Assembly (NCBI RefSeq): GCF_035917575.1
Contig: NZ_CP109090.1
Span: 3,038,001 to 3,102,000, forward strand
DNA length: 64,000 nucleotides
Direction: 5' to 3'
DNA from: Streptomyces sp. NBC_01788
Lineage (GTDB): Bacteria > Actinomycetota > Actinomycetes > Streptomycetales > Streptomycetaceae
Within the stretch, counting starts at the first letter, position 1. Each line of letters begins with the position of its first letter. Under the pieces are notes generated by a model. The model was given only the letters and a program-made list of their open reading frames with translations, did not search any database and had not been told where the DNA came from. Below are positions 46,544 through 55,624 of the stretch, one piece after another. A program made the translations under genes and the position numbers.

Positions 46544-46741
46544 TTACGCCCGCTCCCCCGGCCCCACCGGCCAGACCACCGCCTGGGCGACGACGACGTT
46601 CTCGCCGTCGAAGGTGAGGGCGGGGCCTTCGTGGAGTCGGTAGCCGAGGTCGAGCGCCTCGCTCACGCGCCGGCAGAACGAGGCGTCGTCCGGGCCGGTC
46701 AGGACGCGGTAGCGGGGCAGTCCGTCTGGTGGTGTGGTCAT
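46544..46741 (-). CDS. DUF1737 small protein
   Basis: A 65-residue protein: YRVLTGPDDASFCRRVSEAL, DLGYRLHEGPALTFDGENVV and VAQAVVWPV. The sequence covers the whole DUF1737 domain, a compact alpha/beta fold of unknown function. It starts at ATG 46741. It lies convergent with the AsnC-type regulator, 27 bp away. Confidence 0.88.
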   Translation of the reverse strand: MTTPPDGLPRYRVLTGPDDASFCRRVSEALDLGYRLHEGPALTFDGENVVVAQAVVWPVGPGERA

Positions 46742-46830
46742 GGGGGAAGGGTCTCAGGCCCGCTCGGTGTGTCCGTGAGCGGGCCGCCCTGTCGACCGGG
46801 GCTGGGGCCGGGGCCGGGTTCGGGTCCGGG

Positions 46831-47304
46831 TCAGCCGAACATGCCCGGTTCGTAGTCGCCCGCCGGCTGCTGGACGATGACGTTCAGGCGGTTGTAGGCG
46901 TTGATCACGGCGATGAGGGTGACCAGGGCCGCCAGCTGGTCCTCGTCGTAGTGCTTGGCGGCGTCGGCCCACGCCTCGTCGGTGACGCCGCCCGCCGCGT
47001 CGGCGAGGCGGGTGCCCTGCTCCGCCAGTTCGAGGGCGGCGCGTTCGGCCTCGGTGAAGACCTTGGCCTCGCGCCAGGCGGCGACCATGCTGAGGCGTAC
47101 GGCCGTCTCGCCGGCGTGGGCGGCCTCCTTGGTGTGCATGTCGAGGCAGAAGCCGCAGCCGTTGATCTGGCTGGCGCGGATCTTCACCAGTTCCTGGGTC
47201 GACGCCGGGAGCGGCGAGTCCGTCACCGTCTTGCCCGCGGCGTTGATCTGACGGAGGAACTTGGCCGCGAGGGCGTTGCCGAAGAGGTTGAGACGGGCTT
47301 CCAT
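46831..47304 (-). CDS. Carboxymuconolactone decarboxylase / AhpD-like protein
   Basis: A 157-residue protein. The AhpD signature is complete: PASTQELVKIRASQINGCGF, then CLDMHTKEAAHAG, giving E...CxxCxxxH. These proteins are small alkylhydroperoxidase or disulfide-reductase enzymes using the CxxC pair. The conserved C-terminal block LAALVTLIAVINAYNRLNVI is also present. The start is ATG 47304 with AAGGAG upstream; the longer open frame upstream is non-coding. A run of degenerate 10-11-bp GCTTCG/TGCTG-like repeats lies just upstream at about 47330-47390. Confidence 0.92.
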   Translation of the reverse strand: MEARLNLFGNALAAKFLRQINAAGKTVTDSPLPASTQELVKIRASQINGCGFCLDMHTKEAAHAGETAVRLSMVAAWREAKVFTEAERAALELAEQGTRLADAAGGVTDEAWADAAKHYDEDQLAALVTLIAVINAYNRLNVIVQQPAGDYEPGMFG

Positions 47305-47548
47305 CCTGGGCTCCTTGTGGTTGTTCACAGCAGTTCGCTCTGCTTTGTCCTGCTTCGCTGTGCTTCGTTGTGCTGCGCTCGTTTTCGCTTGCATACCTAC
47401 GACGGGCGCGGCCCGCGATGTGTGACAGACCCGCCGCGACAATCGATGCGACCTGCGTCTCACCACCGGACGGGGTTGGCGGGCCCCGTCGATCCGCCGC
47501 CCGACGTGCGGGTTAGCCTGTTTTGTCCTACGAGTGCGGGAGGCAGTG

Positions 47549-47857
47549 ATGACGAAGGTTCCTGCGGCAGTGGTGGCCGCGAGCGGACTGGTCGGTGGGT
47601 ACGGCGTGGCCCGCTGGACCGGGAAGCGGCAGTTGGGCGGGGCCGTGCTGGCGGTCGCCGGGGCCGCGTCCGCGTGGCAGTGGCGGCAGCGGGCCGGCGG
47701 GAAGGCGGCAGGGGCGCTCACCGCCGTCTACGTCGCCGCCTTCGCCGGATCGCATCCGCTGGCCAAGAAGATGGGCGCCTGGCCGTCCGTGTTCACCGTC
47801 GCGGGCGCGGTCGCCCTCACCTCCTGGGCCGTCGCCGACCGGCGGGACGCCCGGTAG
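47549..47857 (+). CDS. Conserved small membrane protein
   Basis: A 102-residue protein from ATG 47549 with GGGAGG 5 nt upstream; an in-frame GTG at 47534 lies before that site and is rejected. Hydrophobic segments are AAVVAASGLVGGYGVARWTG, LGGAVLAVAGAASAWQW, AGALTAVYVAAFAGSHPLAK and FTVAGAVALTSWAVADR. No motif identifies a function. Confidence 0.7.
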   Translation: MTKVPAAVVAASGLVGGYGVARWTGKRQLGGAVLAVAGAASAWQWRQRAGGKAAGALTAVYVAAFAGSHPLAKKMGAWPSVFTVAGAVALTSWAVADRRDAR

Positions 47858-47958
47858 GCCCCGTCGGGAGCAGCCGGGTCGGGGTGGTGGCGGGAATCCG
47901 TTGACCCCTGTCACTCCCGCCACTTCTTCAAGATCGGCCGGGTGTCTAGCGTCGGGGC

Positions 47959-48438
47959 GTGACCAAGTTCCTTCTCGCCGTGCACGTGCTGGCCGCGATC
48001 GTCGCCATCGGGCCCGTCACCGTCGCCGCCAGCATGTTTCCGCCCGCCGCGCGCCAGGCCCTGGCCGCGCCCGAGGATCCGCGGGCGGTGCAGACCGTGC
48101 TGTTGCTGCTGCGCATCTGCCGGGTCTACGCCGTCGTCGGGGTCGCCGTCCCGGTGTTCGGGTTGGCCACGGCCAAGAACATGGGCGTGCTCGGCGACAC
48201 CTGGCTGATCGTGTCGATCGCGCTCACCGCGCTCGCCGCCGTCGTCCTCGTCGCGCTGGTGCTGCCCCGGCAGACCGCCATAGCCGAGGCGCTCGACGAG
48301 CAACGGCCCGTGGGGCAGGGCGGTGACGAGCGCACGGCGACCGTTCGGCTCGCCATGTTCACCGGCATGTTCAACCTGCTGTGGGCCGCCGTGACGGTCC
48401 TGATGATCGTCAGGCCGGGTTCCACGACAGGAGCCTGA
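47959..48438 (+). CDS. DUF2269-like membrane protein
   Basis: A 159-residue membrane protein with four helices: FLLAVHVLAAIVAIGPVTVA, ICRVYAVVGVAVPVFGLATA, WLIVSIALTALAAVVLVALV and RLAMFTGMFNLLWAAVTVLM. The first-helix histidine in LAVHVLAAI and the four-helix plan match DUF2269 family integral membrane proteins. Function unknown. It follows the small membrane protein at 47549 by about 100 bp. Confidence 0.75.
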   Translation: MTKFLLAVHVLAAIVAIGPVTVAASMFPPAARQALAAPEDPRAVQTVLLLLRICRVYAVVGVAVPVFGLATAKNMGVLGDTWLIVSIALTALAAVVLVALVLPRQTAIAEALDEQRPVGQGGDERTATVRLAMFTGMFNLLWAAVTVLMIVRPGSTTGA

Positions 48439-48462
48439 CGGCGACCTGCCGGGACAGCACAC

Positions 48463-49941
48463 CTAGGGCAGCGCCTTCGGCTCCGGTGTCTTCACCGCCG
48501 TCAGCGGTGTGGCGATGTCCTCCAGGGAGCGGCGTTCGGCCTTGACCGCGAGGAAGGCGGCGACCAGGCCCGCCGCGCACATCAGCGCCGCGCCGATCTG
48601 GAAGGCGAGGACCGTGTCGCCGACCCTGCCGGTGCTGGTGAGGTCGGCGAAGAGGAGCGGGCCGCTGATACCGCCGGCCGCGGTGCCGAGGGCGTAGAAG
48701 AAGGCGATGGACATCGCCCGGGTCTCCATAGGGAAGATCTCGGAGACCGTCAGATACGCGCTGGAGGCGCCGGCCGAGGCGAAGAACAGCACCACGCACC
48801 AGCAGGCCGTCATCGTGCCGGCGCTCAGCGTGCCGCGGCCGAAGAGCCAGGCCGTGCCGAACAGCAGCAGGCCGGACAGCAGATAGGTGGAGGAGATCAT
48901 CACCCGGCGGCCGACCGTGTCGAAGAGGCGGCCAAGCAGCAGCGGGCCCATGAAGTTGCCGGCCGCGATGACGGCGAAGTAGTAGCCGGTGCGGTCGGCG
49001 GGCACGTGGAAGAACTTGGTCAGGATCGCGCCGAAGCCGAAGGTGATGGCGTTGTAGAGGAACGCCTGGCCGATGAAGAGGGAGAAGCCGAGGGCGGCAC
49101 GCTTGCGGTAGGCGGCGAAGACCGTGCGGCCGATCTCGACGAAGCTCACGCTACGGCGCTGGCGGATGGTGATCTCGCCGTGCGGCTCGGGGAGCGGCTC
49201 GTCCCGCTCGGCCGCGATCCGGCGTTCGATGTCGGTCACCACCTCCTCCGCCTCCCGGTCCCTGCCGTGGATCAGCAGCCAGCGCGGACTCTCCGGGACG
49301 TGCCTGCGGACGAGGAGGATCACCAGGGAGAGGACCGCGCCGAGCGCGAACGTCAGCCGCCAGCCCACGTCGGCGGCCAGGATGCCGGTGTTCAGGGCGA
49401 GGATCGACAGCAGGGAGCCGCCGACTGCACCCACCCAGAAGCTGCCGTTGATGATCAGGTCGACGCGGCCCCGGTACGCGGCGGGGATCAGCTCGTCGAT
49501 CGCGGAGTTGATGGCCGCGTACTCGCCGCCGATGCCGAAACCGGTCAGGAAGCGGAAGAGGAAGAACCACCAGGCCTCGAAGGAGACGGCGGTCAGGGCG
49601 GTGGCCGCCAGATACACCGCGAGGGTGATCATGAAGAGCTTCTTGCGGCCGTAGCGGTCGGTCAGGCGGCCCCAGAAGAGGGCGCCTACGCAGGCGCCCG
49701 CCACGTAGAGGGCGGCCGCGGTGCCCGTGACCTGCGCGGAGCTGATCGACAGACCGCTGCCGGGCTCCGACAGCCGGCTGGCGATGTTGCCGACGACCGT
49801 GACCTCCAGACCGTCGAGGATCCATACGGTGCCGAGACCGACGACGATCGTCCAGTGCCAGCGCGACCACGGAAGGCGGTCCAGGCGGGCGGGGATGTCG
49901 GTGGTCACGGTACGGCCGGTCTCGGCCTCGGCGGTGGCCAT
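48463..49941 (-). CDS. MFS transporter, sugar-porter/metabolite-symporter type
   Basis: A 492-residue, 12-helix carrier. ATG 49941 is chosen: residues 1-25 are a cytosolic leader and the first helix is WHWTIVVGLGTVWILDGLEV. Signature blocks are GRLTDRYGRKKLFMITLAVY (motif A), RFLTGFGIGGEYAAINSAID, ELIPAAYRGRVDLIINGSFW, VPESPRWLLIHGRDREAEEV (sugar-porter PESPRWL) and YLTVSEIFPMETRAMSIAFF (SEIFPxExR). This resembles the inorganic-phosphate or aromatic-acid/sugar symporters. Substrate unknown; no linked enzyme genes are adjacent. Confidence 0.9.
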   Translation of the reverse strand: MATAEAETGRTVTTDIPARLDRLPWSRWHWTIVVGLGTVWILDGLEVTVVGNIASRLSEPGSGLSISSAQVTGTAAALYVAGACVGALFWGRLTDRYGRKKLFMITLAVYLAATALTAVSFEAWWFFLFRFLTGFGIGGEYAAINSAIDELIPAAYRGRVDLIINGSFWVGAVGGSLLSILALNTGILAADVGWRLTFALGAVLSLVILLVRRHVPESPRWLLIHGRDREAEEVVTDIERRIAAERDEPLPEPHGEITIRQRRSVSFVEIGRTVFAAYRKRAALGFSLFIGQAFLYNAITFGFGAILTKFFHVPADRTGYYFAVIAAGNFMGPLLLGRLFDTVGRRVMISSTYLLSGLLLFGTAWLFGRGTLSAGTMTACWCVVLFFASAGASSAYLTVSEIFPMETRAMSIAFFYALGTAAGGISGPLLFADLTSTGRVGDTVLAFQIGAALMCAAGLVAAFLAVKAERRSLEDIATPLTAVKTPEPKALP

Positions 49942-50101
49942 GGGCTCCCTCCACGACGACGGCGACACGACGAGCGGAACGCCAAGCGGGTTCCCCCGAA
50001 CCGCGTGGATCACGCCCCGCGCACGGCCGACCGGCCCAGCGGCAACTCGGCCGACAAGTCCGCAAACGAGCAGAATGGCCCCCCACCGCCGGAGCCCAGC
50101 C

Positions 50102-51421
50102 CTACGCCCCCAAGGCCCGGGTCACCGTATAGATCAGCACTCCCGCCAGCGAACCCACCACCGTGCCGTTGATGCGGATGAACTGGAGGTCGCGGCCGAT
50201 GTGGGCCTCGATCTTGCGGGTGGTGTGCTCGGCGTCCCAGCCGGCGACGGTGTCGGTGATCAGGGAGGTGATCTCCTTGCGGTAGGTCGTCACCACGTAG
50301 ACCGCCGCACCCTCGACCCAGGAGTCGACCTTGCCCTGCGCCTTGGGGTCCTCGGCCATCCGGGCGCCCAGGGACAGCAGCGAGGCGCGGACCCTCAGGC
50401 GCAGCTCGCTGCGCTCGTCCTCGGCCGCCGCGACGATCATGGACCGTACGGCCGTCCAGGCGGAGGCGATCAGGTCCTGGACCTCGCCGCGGCGCAGCAC
50501 CTCGCCCTTGAGCCGCTCGACACGCCCGCGCGTGTCGGTGTCGGACTGGAGGTCGGAGGCGAAGTCGGTGAGGAAGCGGTCGAGCGCGCCGCGCGCCGGG
50601 TGCGAGGGCATGTCCCGCATCTCGGTGATGAAGCGCAGCAGTTCCTTGTAGACGCGCTCGCCGACCTTTTTGTCGACGAACCTCGGGGTCCAGCCGGGCG
50701 CGCCGCCCTGCACTGCGTCCATCACGGAGTCGCTGTGCAGCACCAGCCAGTCGTGCGCGCGGGAGACGACCAGGTCGACGACCCGTTTGTGGCCGCCGTC
50801 GGCGACGACCCGCTCCAGCAGCTTGCCGATGCCGGGCGCGATCTCCTGCGTGTTGGCTCTGCGGGTGATCGCCTCGCCGACGACGGCCTGGATGTCGGAG
50901 TCGCGCAGGACGGCCAGGGCGCCGCGCAGCGCGGTCGCCAGCTCCGCGGTCACCCGGTCCGCGTGCTCCGGCTGGGCGAGCCAGGCACCGAGGCGGCTGC
51001 CGATGCCCACGGCGCGCAGCCGCTGCCGTACGACGTCCTCGGAGAGGAAGTTCTCGCCGACGAACTCGCCCAGCGAGACGCCGAGCTGGTCCTTCTTGTT
51101 GGGGATGATCGCGGTGTGCGGGATGGGCAGGCCGAGGGGGTGGCGGAAGAGGGCGGTGACCGCGAACCAGTCGGCGAGCGCGCCGACCATGCCGGCCTCG
51201 GCGGCCGCGGCGACGTACGACGTCCAGGCGCCGGCGCCGGTGTGCTCGCCCCACTTGGCGAGCACGTACACCACGGCGACGAACAGCAGCAGCCCCGCGG
51301 CGGTCAGCTTCATGCGGCGCACCCCGCGTTGCCGCTCCTCGTCGGCGGGGCTGAACACGGTCATCGCGCGGTGAGAGACGGCGTCCGCCGTTTCCGGACC
51401 GGCCTGGGTCGTCTGTTCCAT
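50102..51421 (-). CDS. DUF445 domain membrane protein
   Basis: A 439-residue protein from ATG 51421 with GGTGGAG upstream. It has an N-terminal helix MKLTAAGLLLFVAVVYVLAK and the DUF445 hallmark AAAAEAGMVGALADWFAVTA followed by LFRHPLGLPIPHTAIIPNKK. A long helical middle follows, and it closes with LQFIRINGTVVGSLAGVLIY and a C-terminal helix. DUF445 proteins (YjiN/YheB-like) are membrane-anchored and of unknown function. It is divergent from the secreted hydrolase at 51624. Confidence 0.9.
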   Translation of the reverse strand: MEQTTQAGPETADAVSHRAMTVFSPADEERQRGVRRMKLTAAGLLLFVAVVYVLAKWGEHTGAGAWTSYVAAAAEAGMVGALADWFAVTALFRHPLGLPIPHTAIIPNKKDQLGVSLGEFVGENFLSEDVVRQRLRAVGIGSRLGAWLAQPEHADRVTAELATALRGALAVLRDSDIQAVVGEAITRRANTQEIAPGIGKLLERVVADGGHKRVVDLVVSRAHDWLVLHSDSVMDAVQGGAPGWTPRFVDKKVGERVYKELLRFITEMRDMPSHPARGALDRFLTDFASDLQSDTDTRGRVERLKGEVLRRGEVQDLIASAWTAVRSMIVAAAEDERSELRLRVRASLLSLGARMAEDPKAQGKVDSWVEGAAVYVVTTYRKEITSLITDTVAGWDAEHTTRKIEAHIGRDLQFIRINGTVVGSLAGVLIYTVTRALGA

Positions 51422-51623
51422 CCACTCCACCCGTTCGGTGATACCGCACACAATTGTCCCTTCCTGACCGACTCCCGGAACGGAACAAGAGTTCCCGGCG
51501 TCTGTCGGAAGGGGGGTTGGGCAGGATCCTGTCAATTGTTCCCGGGCCCATCCGCCACCATGTGCCCATCAGTTCGGAGCCCGGGGGCTCCGGCCGGCTC
51601 CGCCCGAGGAGAGCGTCACCAGC

Positions 51624-52955
51624 ATGACAAGACGGCACGGTTACGCCCTGCTGACCGCGATCGTCGCACTGATCGTCGTCGTTTCCGCCGCCCTCTGCGC
51701 CGGCGGCGCCTCCGGCACCGGCCGCCTGGCCGCCGCCCCGGCCACCGGCCACGCGCCGGGCCATTCCGCCGCACCGGCCGCCGCCGGCACCTGGGTCGCC
51801 ACCTGGGCCGCCGCACCGGCCGCCGCCGAACCCGGCACGGAGACCACGGGCATGGCGGGCCGCTCGGTGCGCAACGTCGTGCACACGAGCGTCGCCGGGA
51901 CGAGTGCCCGCATCACGCTGTCCAACCTCTACGGCCACTCGCCGCTGCGCGTCACCCACGCCACGATCGCCGTCGCGGCCGGCGACGCCACCGCGGCCGC
52001 CGCCACGCGCACCATGCGGCGGATCACCTTCGCCGGCGCCCTCTCGGTCGTCGTACCGGCCGGCGGGCAGGTGATGAGCGACTCTGTGTCCATCGCCGTA
52101 CCGCGGGGCGGCGACGTCCTGGTCACCATCTACTCCCCCACCCCGTCGGGCCCGGTCACCTACCACCCGCAAGCCCGCCAGATCTCCTACGTCGCCCAGG
52201 GCGACCGCACCGAGGACGTGACCGGGACGCCGTACACCGAGCAGACGGCGGTCTGGCGCTGGCTGAGCGCGCTGGACGTGTTCAGCGACGAGGCCGACGG
52301 CACGGTCGTCGCCCTCGGCGACTCGATCACCGACGGCATCACCTCCACCGTCGGCGCCGACCGCCGCTGGACCGACGTCCTGTCCGGCCGGCTGCGGGCG
52401 GCGGTCGAGGCGGGCCGGGACGTGCCGCGCTACAGCGTCGTCAACGAGGGCATCAGCGGCAACCAGGTGCTGGCCGACGGGCTCGGGCGGCCCTCGGACA
52501 ACCCCAGCGGGCTGAACCGGTTCGAGCGGGACGTGCTGGAGCGGACCGGGGTCAAGGTCGTCGTCATCGACCTCGGCGTCAACGACATCCTGCGCAATCC
52601 GGGGCGCGCCGACCCGGAACTGATCATCGGCGGGCTGCGCACCCTGGTGACGCGGGCGCACGCGCGCGGGCTGACGGTCGTCGGGGCGACGCTGATGCCG
52701 TTCGGGGGGTACCGCATGTACACGCCCGCCCGGGAGGCGGTACGGCAGCAGGTCAACGCGGAGATCCGGGACGGGCAGGTGTTCGACGCCGTGGTCGACT
52801 TCGACCGGGCGCTGCGGGACCCGCATGATCCGCTGCGGCTGCGCGGCGCGTACGACTGCGGGGACCATCTGCACCCCAGTGACCTGGGGTACCGGACGAT
52901 GGCGGAGGCGTTCGAGCTGGACCTGCTGAACGGGGCGGGGCAGGCGCAGCTATAG
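51624..52955 (+). CDS. Secreted SGNH/GDSL-family hydrolase
   Basis: A 443-residue esterase-like protein. The signal peptide is at residues 1-40 (MTRRHGYALLTAIVALIVVV SAALCAGG region). A beta-rich domain follows (about 55-210), beginning TWVATWAAAP, typical of the Streptomyces GDSL subgroup. The SGNH domain has block I VVALGDSITDGITS (catalytic Ser), block II glycine in NEGISGNQVL, block III VVVIDLGVNDIL and block V CGDHLHPSDLGYR (Asp and His). It would be exported and act on extracellular esters. Confidence 0.92.
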   Translation: MTRRHGYALLTAIVALIVVVSAALCAGGASGTGRLAAAPATGHAPGHSAAPAAAGTWVATWAAAPAAAEPGTETTGMAGRSVRNVVHTSVAGTSARITLSNLYGHSPLRVTHATIAVAAGDATAAAATRTMRRITFAGALSVVVPAGGQVMSDSVSIAVPRGGDVLVTIYSPTPSGPVTYHPQARQISYVAQGDRTEDVTGTPYTEQTAVWRWLSALDVFSDEADGTVVALGDSITDGITSTVGADRRWTDVLSGRLRAAVEAGRDVPRYSVVNEGISGNQVLADGLGRPSDNPSGLNRFERDVLERTGVKVVVIDLGVNDILRNPGRADPELIIGGLRTLVTRAHARGLTVVGATLMPFGGYRMYTPAREAVRQQVNAEIRDGQVFDAVVDFDRALRDPHDPLRLRGAYDCGDHLHPSDLGYRTMAEAFELDLLNGAGQAQL

Positions 52956-53007
52956 GAAGCCGGCCGGCCGCGGCTGATCGAGCCTGCGGCGGGCCGTGTG
53001 GCCGGGG

Positions 53008-53697
53008 CTATTCGAGCCTGCGGCGTTCCGCCCTGCGTTCCAGCTTCTCCTGGCGGCGCTCCTCCTTGAGCCGGCGCCGCTCCGCCTCGGTGTTCTTCCG
53101 CCTGATGCTCACGCCGCCCCAGAAGGCCACACCGGTCACGATCACACGCGGGGCCCCCGGCTCGCCCCGCACGCCCTCCTCGCGGTGGTCGAAGCCGCCC
53201 ATGATGCCGATGCCGCGCACCACGACCTCGACGCCGGGCGGGACGATCACGTCCACACCGCCCATGATCGCGACGCAGTTGATCTCGACTTCGTGGTCGG
53301 CGAAGTCGGCGTCGCGCAGGTCGACGACGCCGCCGCCCCAGAAGGTGAAGCAGCTGAACTTCTTGGGCATGGTCCAGCGCCCCTTGCGCTCGAACCCGCC
53401 CATGATGGCGACGGCCCACGACGAGGTCCCCCCGCCGCCGACCACCCGCGACGCCCAACTGCCGTCCTGCGCGGGCCGCTTGACCATGTTCACCGCCGGG
53501 GCGGTCACCCCGGGCACGGGCAGGTCCCGGGTGAGCGGCGTGAGTTCGCCGTAGGTGCGTGCCCGGTACGCCGCGTCCAGCCGCTCCTCGAACTCGCTCA
53601 TGTCGAGGCGCCCCTCGGCCACGGCGTCCCGCAGTTGCTCGGCGACTCGTTCACGATCGGCGTCGGAGGCGCGAAGCTCCGGCAGGTCCTCGGTCAT
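53008..53697 (-). CDS. DUF1707 protein with LiaF-like C-terminal region
   Basis: A 229-residue protein. DUF1707 occupies residues 6-60: LRASDADRERVAEQLRDAVA, EGRLDMSEFEERLDAAYRAR, YGELTPLTRDLP. The rest has repeated FWGGVVDLRDADF, CVAIMGGVDVIVPPGVEVVV and GVAFWGGVSI strands, the cell-wall-active-antibiotic response/LiaF-C type beta fold. The C-terminus is a basic helix (RRRLKEERRQEKLERRAERR). It is likely soluble or membrane-peripheral. It is 9 bp upstream of nothing on its own strand but lies 9 bp after the ABC ATPase, so it may be the last gene of that operon. Confidence 0.88.
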   Translation of the reverse strand: MTEDLPELRASDADRERVAEQLRDAVAEGRLDMSEFEERLDAAYRARTYGELTPLTRDLPVPGVTAPAVNMVKRPAQDGSWASRVVGGGGTSSWAVAIMGGFERKGRWTMPKKFSCFTFWGGGVVDLRDADFADHEVEINCVAIMGGVDVIVPPGVEVVVRGIGIMGGFDHREEGVRGEPGAPRVIVTGVAFWGGVSIRRKNTEAERRRLKEERRQEKLERRAERRRLE

Positions 53698-53706
53698 GGC
53701 AGCAGC

Positions 53707-54729
53707 CTACGAGACCGCTTTCTCGGCGTACATCCTCGCGATGACCGCCTCGATGTCGGGCTCCCTCACCGACAGGTCCACCAGCGGATACTCCGCCGCG
53801 ATCCGCGCCACCAGAGGCGCCGCCGACTCGGCCGCCGGGAAGGCCAGCCACTGCCGGGGCCCCTCGACCCGCACCACGCGCGCCGACGGCAGCTCGATCG
53901 GCGGCAGCTCGCGCTCCAGGTCGACCACCAGGGTGCGCTCGCTCTCGCCCGCCTGGTGCAGACCGGTGAGCGGGCCGTCGTACATCAGGCGCCCGTGGTC
54001 GATGACCATCACCCGCGAGCAGAGCTGCTCGATGTCCTGGAGGTCGTGCGTGGTCAGCAGCACCGTCGTACCGCGTTCGGCGTTCAGATCGCGCAGGAAC
54101 CCACGGACCTTGGCCTTGCTGATGACGTCCAGGCCGATGGTCGGCTCGTCCAGGTAGAGGACCTCCGGATCGTGCAGCAGGGCGGCCGCGATGTCGCCGC
54201 GCATCCGTTGGCCCAGCGAGAGCTGCCGTACCGGCACGTCCAACAGGTCGCCGAGTTCGAGGAGTTCGACGCAGCGGTCGAGGTTGTCGCGGTAACGGGC
54301 GTCGGGGATCCGGTACATGCGGTGCATCAGCCGGTAGGAGTCGATCAGCGGCAGGTCCCACCACAGGGTCGTACGCTGCCCGAACACCACCCCGATGCGC
54401 CGGGCGAGCCGGGTCCGCTCGCGGGACGGGTCGATGCCGGCGACCCGCAGCCGGCCGCCGCTCGGCGTCAGGATGCCGGTGAGCATCTTGATCGTCGTCG
54501 ACTTGCCCGCCCCGTTCGGGCCGATGTAGCCGACCATCTCGCCGCGCGCCACGCTGAAGGAGATCGAGTCGACCGCCCGCACCTGCCGCCGCTCGCGCCG
54601 GAGGAACCCGGTCTTCTTCCGTACGTCGAAGACCTTCTCGACCCGGTCGACCTCGATGAGACCACCGCCCGCGCCGACCGCATCGCCCGCGTTGTCCCTG
54701 CCCTCCACGCCGTCCGCCGTCATCGCCAT
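53707..54729 (-). CDS. ABC transporter ATP-binding protein (ABC-2 exporter)
   Basis: A 340-residue ATPase: Walker A VGYIGPNGAGKSTTIKMLTG, Q-loop GVVFGQRTTLWWDLPL, signature LSLGQRMRGDIAAALLH, Walker B VLYLDEPTIGLD and switch His in VLLTTHDLQD. The GQRTTLWWDLP block and the LSLGQRMR signature mark the subfamily that works with the paired DUF990/ABC-2 permeases encoded upstream. The order on the minus strand is permease, permease, ATPase. Exported substrate unknown. Confidence 0.93.
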   Translation of the reverse strand: MAMTADGVEGRDNAGDAVGAGGGLIEVDRVEKVFDVRKKTGFLRRERRQVRAVDSISFSVARGEMVGYIGPNGAGKSTTIKMLTGILTPSGGRLRVAGIDPSRERTRLARRIGVVFGQRTTLWWDLPLIDSYRLMHRMYRIPDARYRDNLDRCVELLELGDLLDVPVRQLSLGQRMRGDIAAALLHDPEVLYLDEPTIGLDVISKAKVRGFLRDLNAERGTTVLLTTHDLQDIEQLCSRVMVIDHGRLMYDGPLTGLHQAGESERTLVVDLERELPPIELPSARVVRVEGPRQWLAFPAAESAAPLVARIAAEYPLVDLSVREPDIEAVIARMYAEKAVS

Positions 54730-54743
54730 GCGCCTCTACGTCC

Positions 54744-54778
54744 CTTCACCTTCGTGCCTTCACCTTCGTGCCTTCGCC
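54744..54778. repeat. 14-bp tandem repeat before the ABC ATPase start
   Basis: CTTCACCTTCGTGC occurs twice in tandem (54744-54757, 54758-54771), followed by a partial third copy to 54778. On the coding (minus) strand it reads as repeated GAAGGTGAAGG-like ribosome-site sequences between permease and ATPase genes, so copy-number change could tune ATPase translation (inference). Confidence 0.6.
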
Positions 54779-54781
54779 GTC

Positions 54782-55624
54782 TCAGTTCCCGGTACTGCGG
54801 TACGACCGCAGGCCCACCCGCCAGACCGCCCCCGCCAGCGCGCAGCACACCACCGCGACCAGCGGCGGCGTGAACGCCGTCCACCGGGGCAGGTCGAGCG
54901 GATAGGGCCGCCCCAGCACGTACAGCGCGGGCAGCCAGTTGACGAAGGCCAGCGGCAGGACGAACGTCACCCCGCGCACCAGTTCCTTGGCGAACACCGT
55001 CGGCGGGTACTGGAGCAGCGTGGTGCCGCCGTAGGTGAACGCGTTCTGCACCTCGGAGGCGTCCTGCGCCACGAACTGGAAGGCCGCCCCGGCCACGAAC
55101 ACCGCGCAGAAGATCACGCAGCCGCTGACCACCATCACCGGCATCAGCAGCAGCTTCAGCGGCGTCCAGTCGACGTTCAGCCGGGCCAGCGCCCAGCCCA
55201 GCACCAGCGCCCCCTGCGTCACCCGGCCCAGTCGGCGCAGCGCGAACCGGTCCGCGGCCACCTGCGCCAGCACCGGCGCCGGCCGGACCAGCAGGGTGTC
55301 GAGGGTGCCGTCGCGCACCCGCCGCCCCAGCCGGTCCATGGAGCCGATCGCCAGGTCGGCGAGCCCGAAGGAGGTGGCGGACAGCCCGTACAGGAAGGCG
55401 ATCTCGGGCAGCGCGTACCCGCCGAGCGCGTCCACACGGGAGAACATCAGCACGATCGCCACGAAGTCCAGCGCGTTCGCGAAGAAGCTCCCCGCCGTGG
55501 TCATGACGAAGGAGGCCCGGTAGGCCATCGTCGAGCGGATCCACATCGCGGCGATCAGACGGTAGGCGCGCAGCCCCTCCACCAGCCGGTTGCCGGCCGC
55601 CCGGACCGCGGTCGGCTCAGCCAC
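54782..55624 (-). CDS. ABC-2 family transporter permease (second)
   Basis: A 280-residue permease with six predicted helices, including SFVMTTAGSFFANALDFVAI, VMVVSGCVIFCAVFVAGAAF, FVLPLAFVNWLPALYVLG and FTPPLVAVVCCALAGAVW. The block GSMDRLGRRVRDGTLDTLLV (GxLDxLLVRP) is typical of the DUF990-type ABC-2 permeases. Its start overlaps the end of the other permease by 8 bp. It forms a heterodimer with the product of 55617-56417 and uses the ATPase at 53707. Confidence 0.88.
   Translation of the reverse strand: MAEPTAVRAAGNRLVEGLRAYRLIAAMWIRSTMAYRASFVMTTAGSFFANALDFVAIVLMFSRVDALGGYALPEIAFLYGLSATSFGLADLAIGSMDRLGRRVRDGTLDTLLVRPAPVLAQVAADRFALRRLGRVTQGALVLGWALARLNVDWTPLKLLLMPVMVVSGCVIFCAVFVAGAAFQFVAQDASEVQNAFTYGGTTLLQYPPTVFAKELVRGVTFVLPLAFVNWLPALYVLGRPYPLDLPRWTAFTPPLVAVVCCALAGAVWRVGLRSYRSTGN

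Noticed and set aside
47328..47395. Run of GCTTCG/TGCTG-like sequence upstream of the AhpD-like gene
   Set aside because: The 10-11-bp periodicity is degenerate. I could not define a unit well enough to call it a repeat array or operator.
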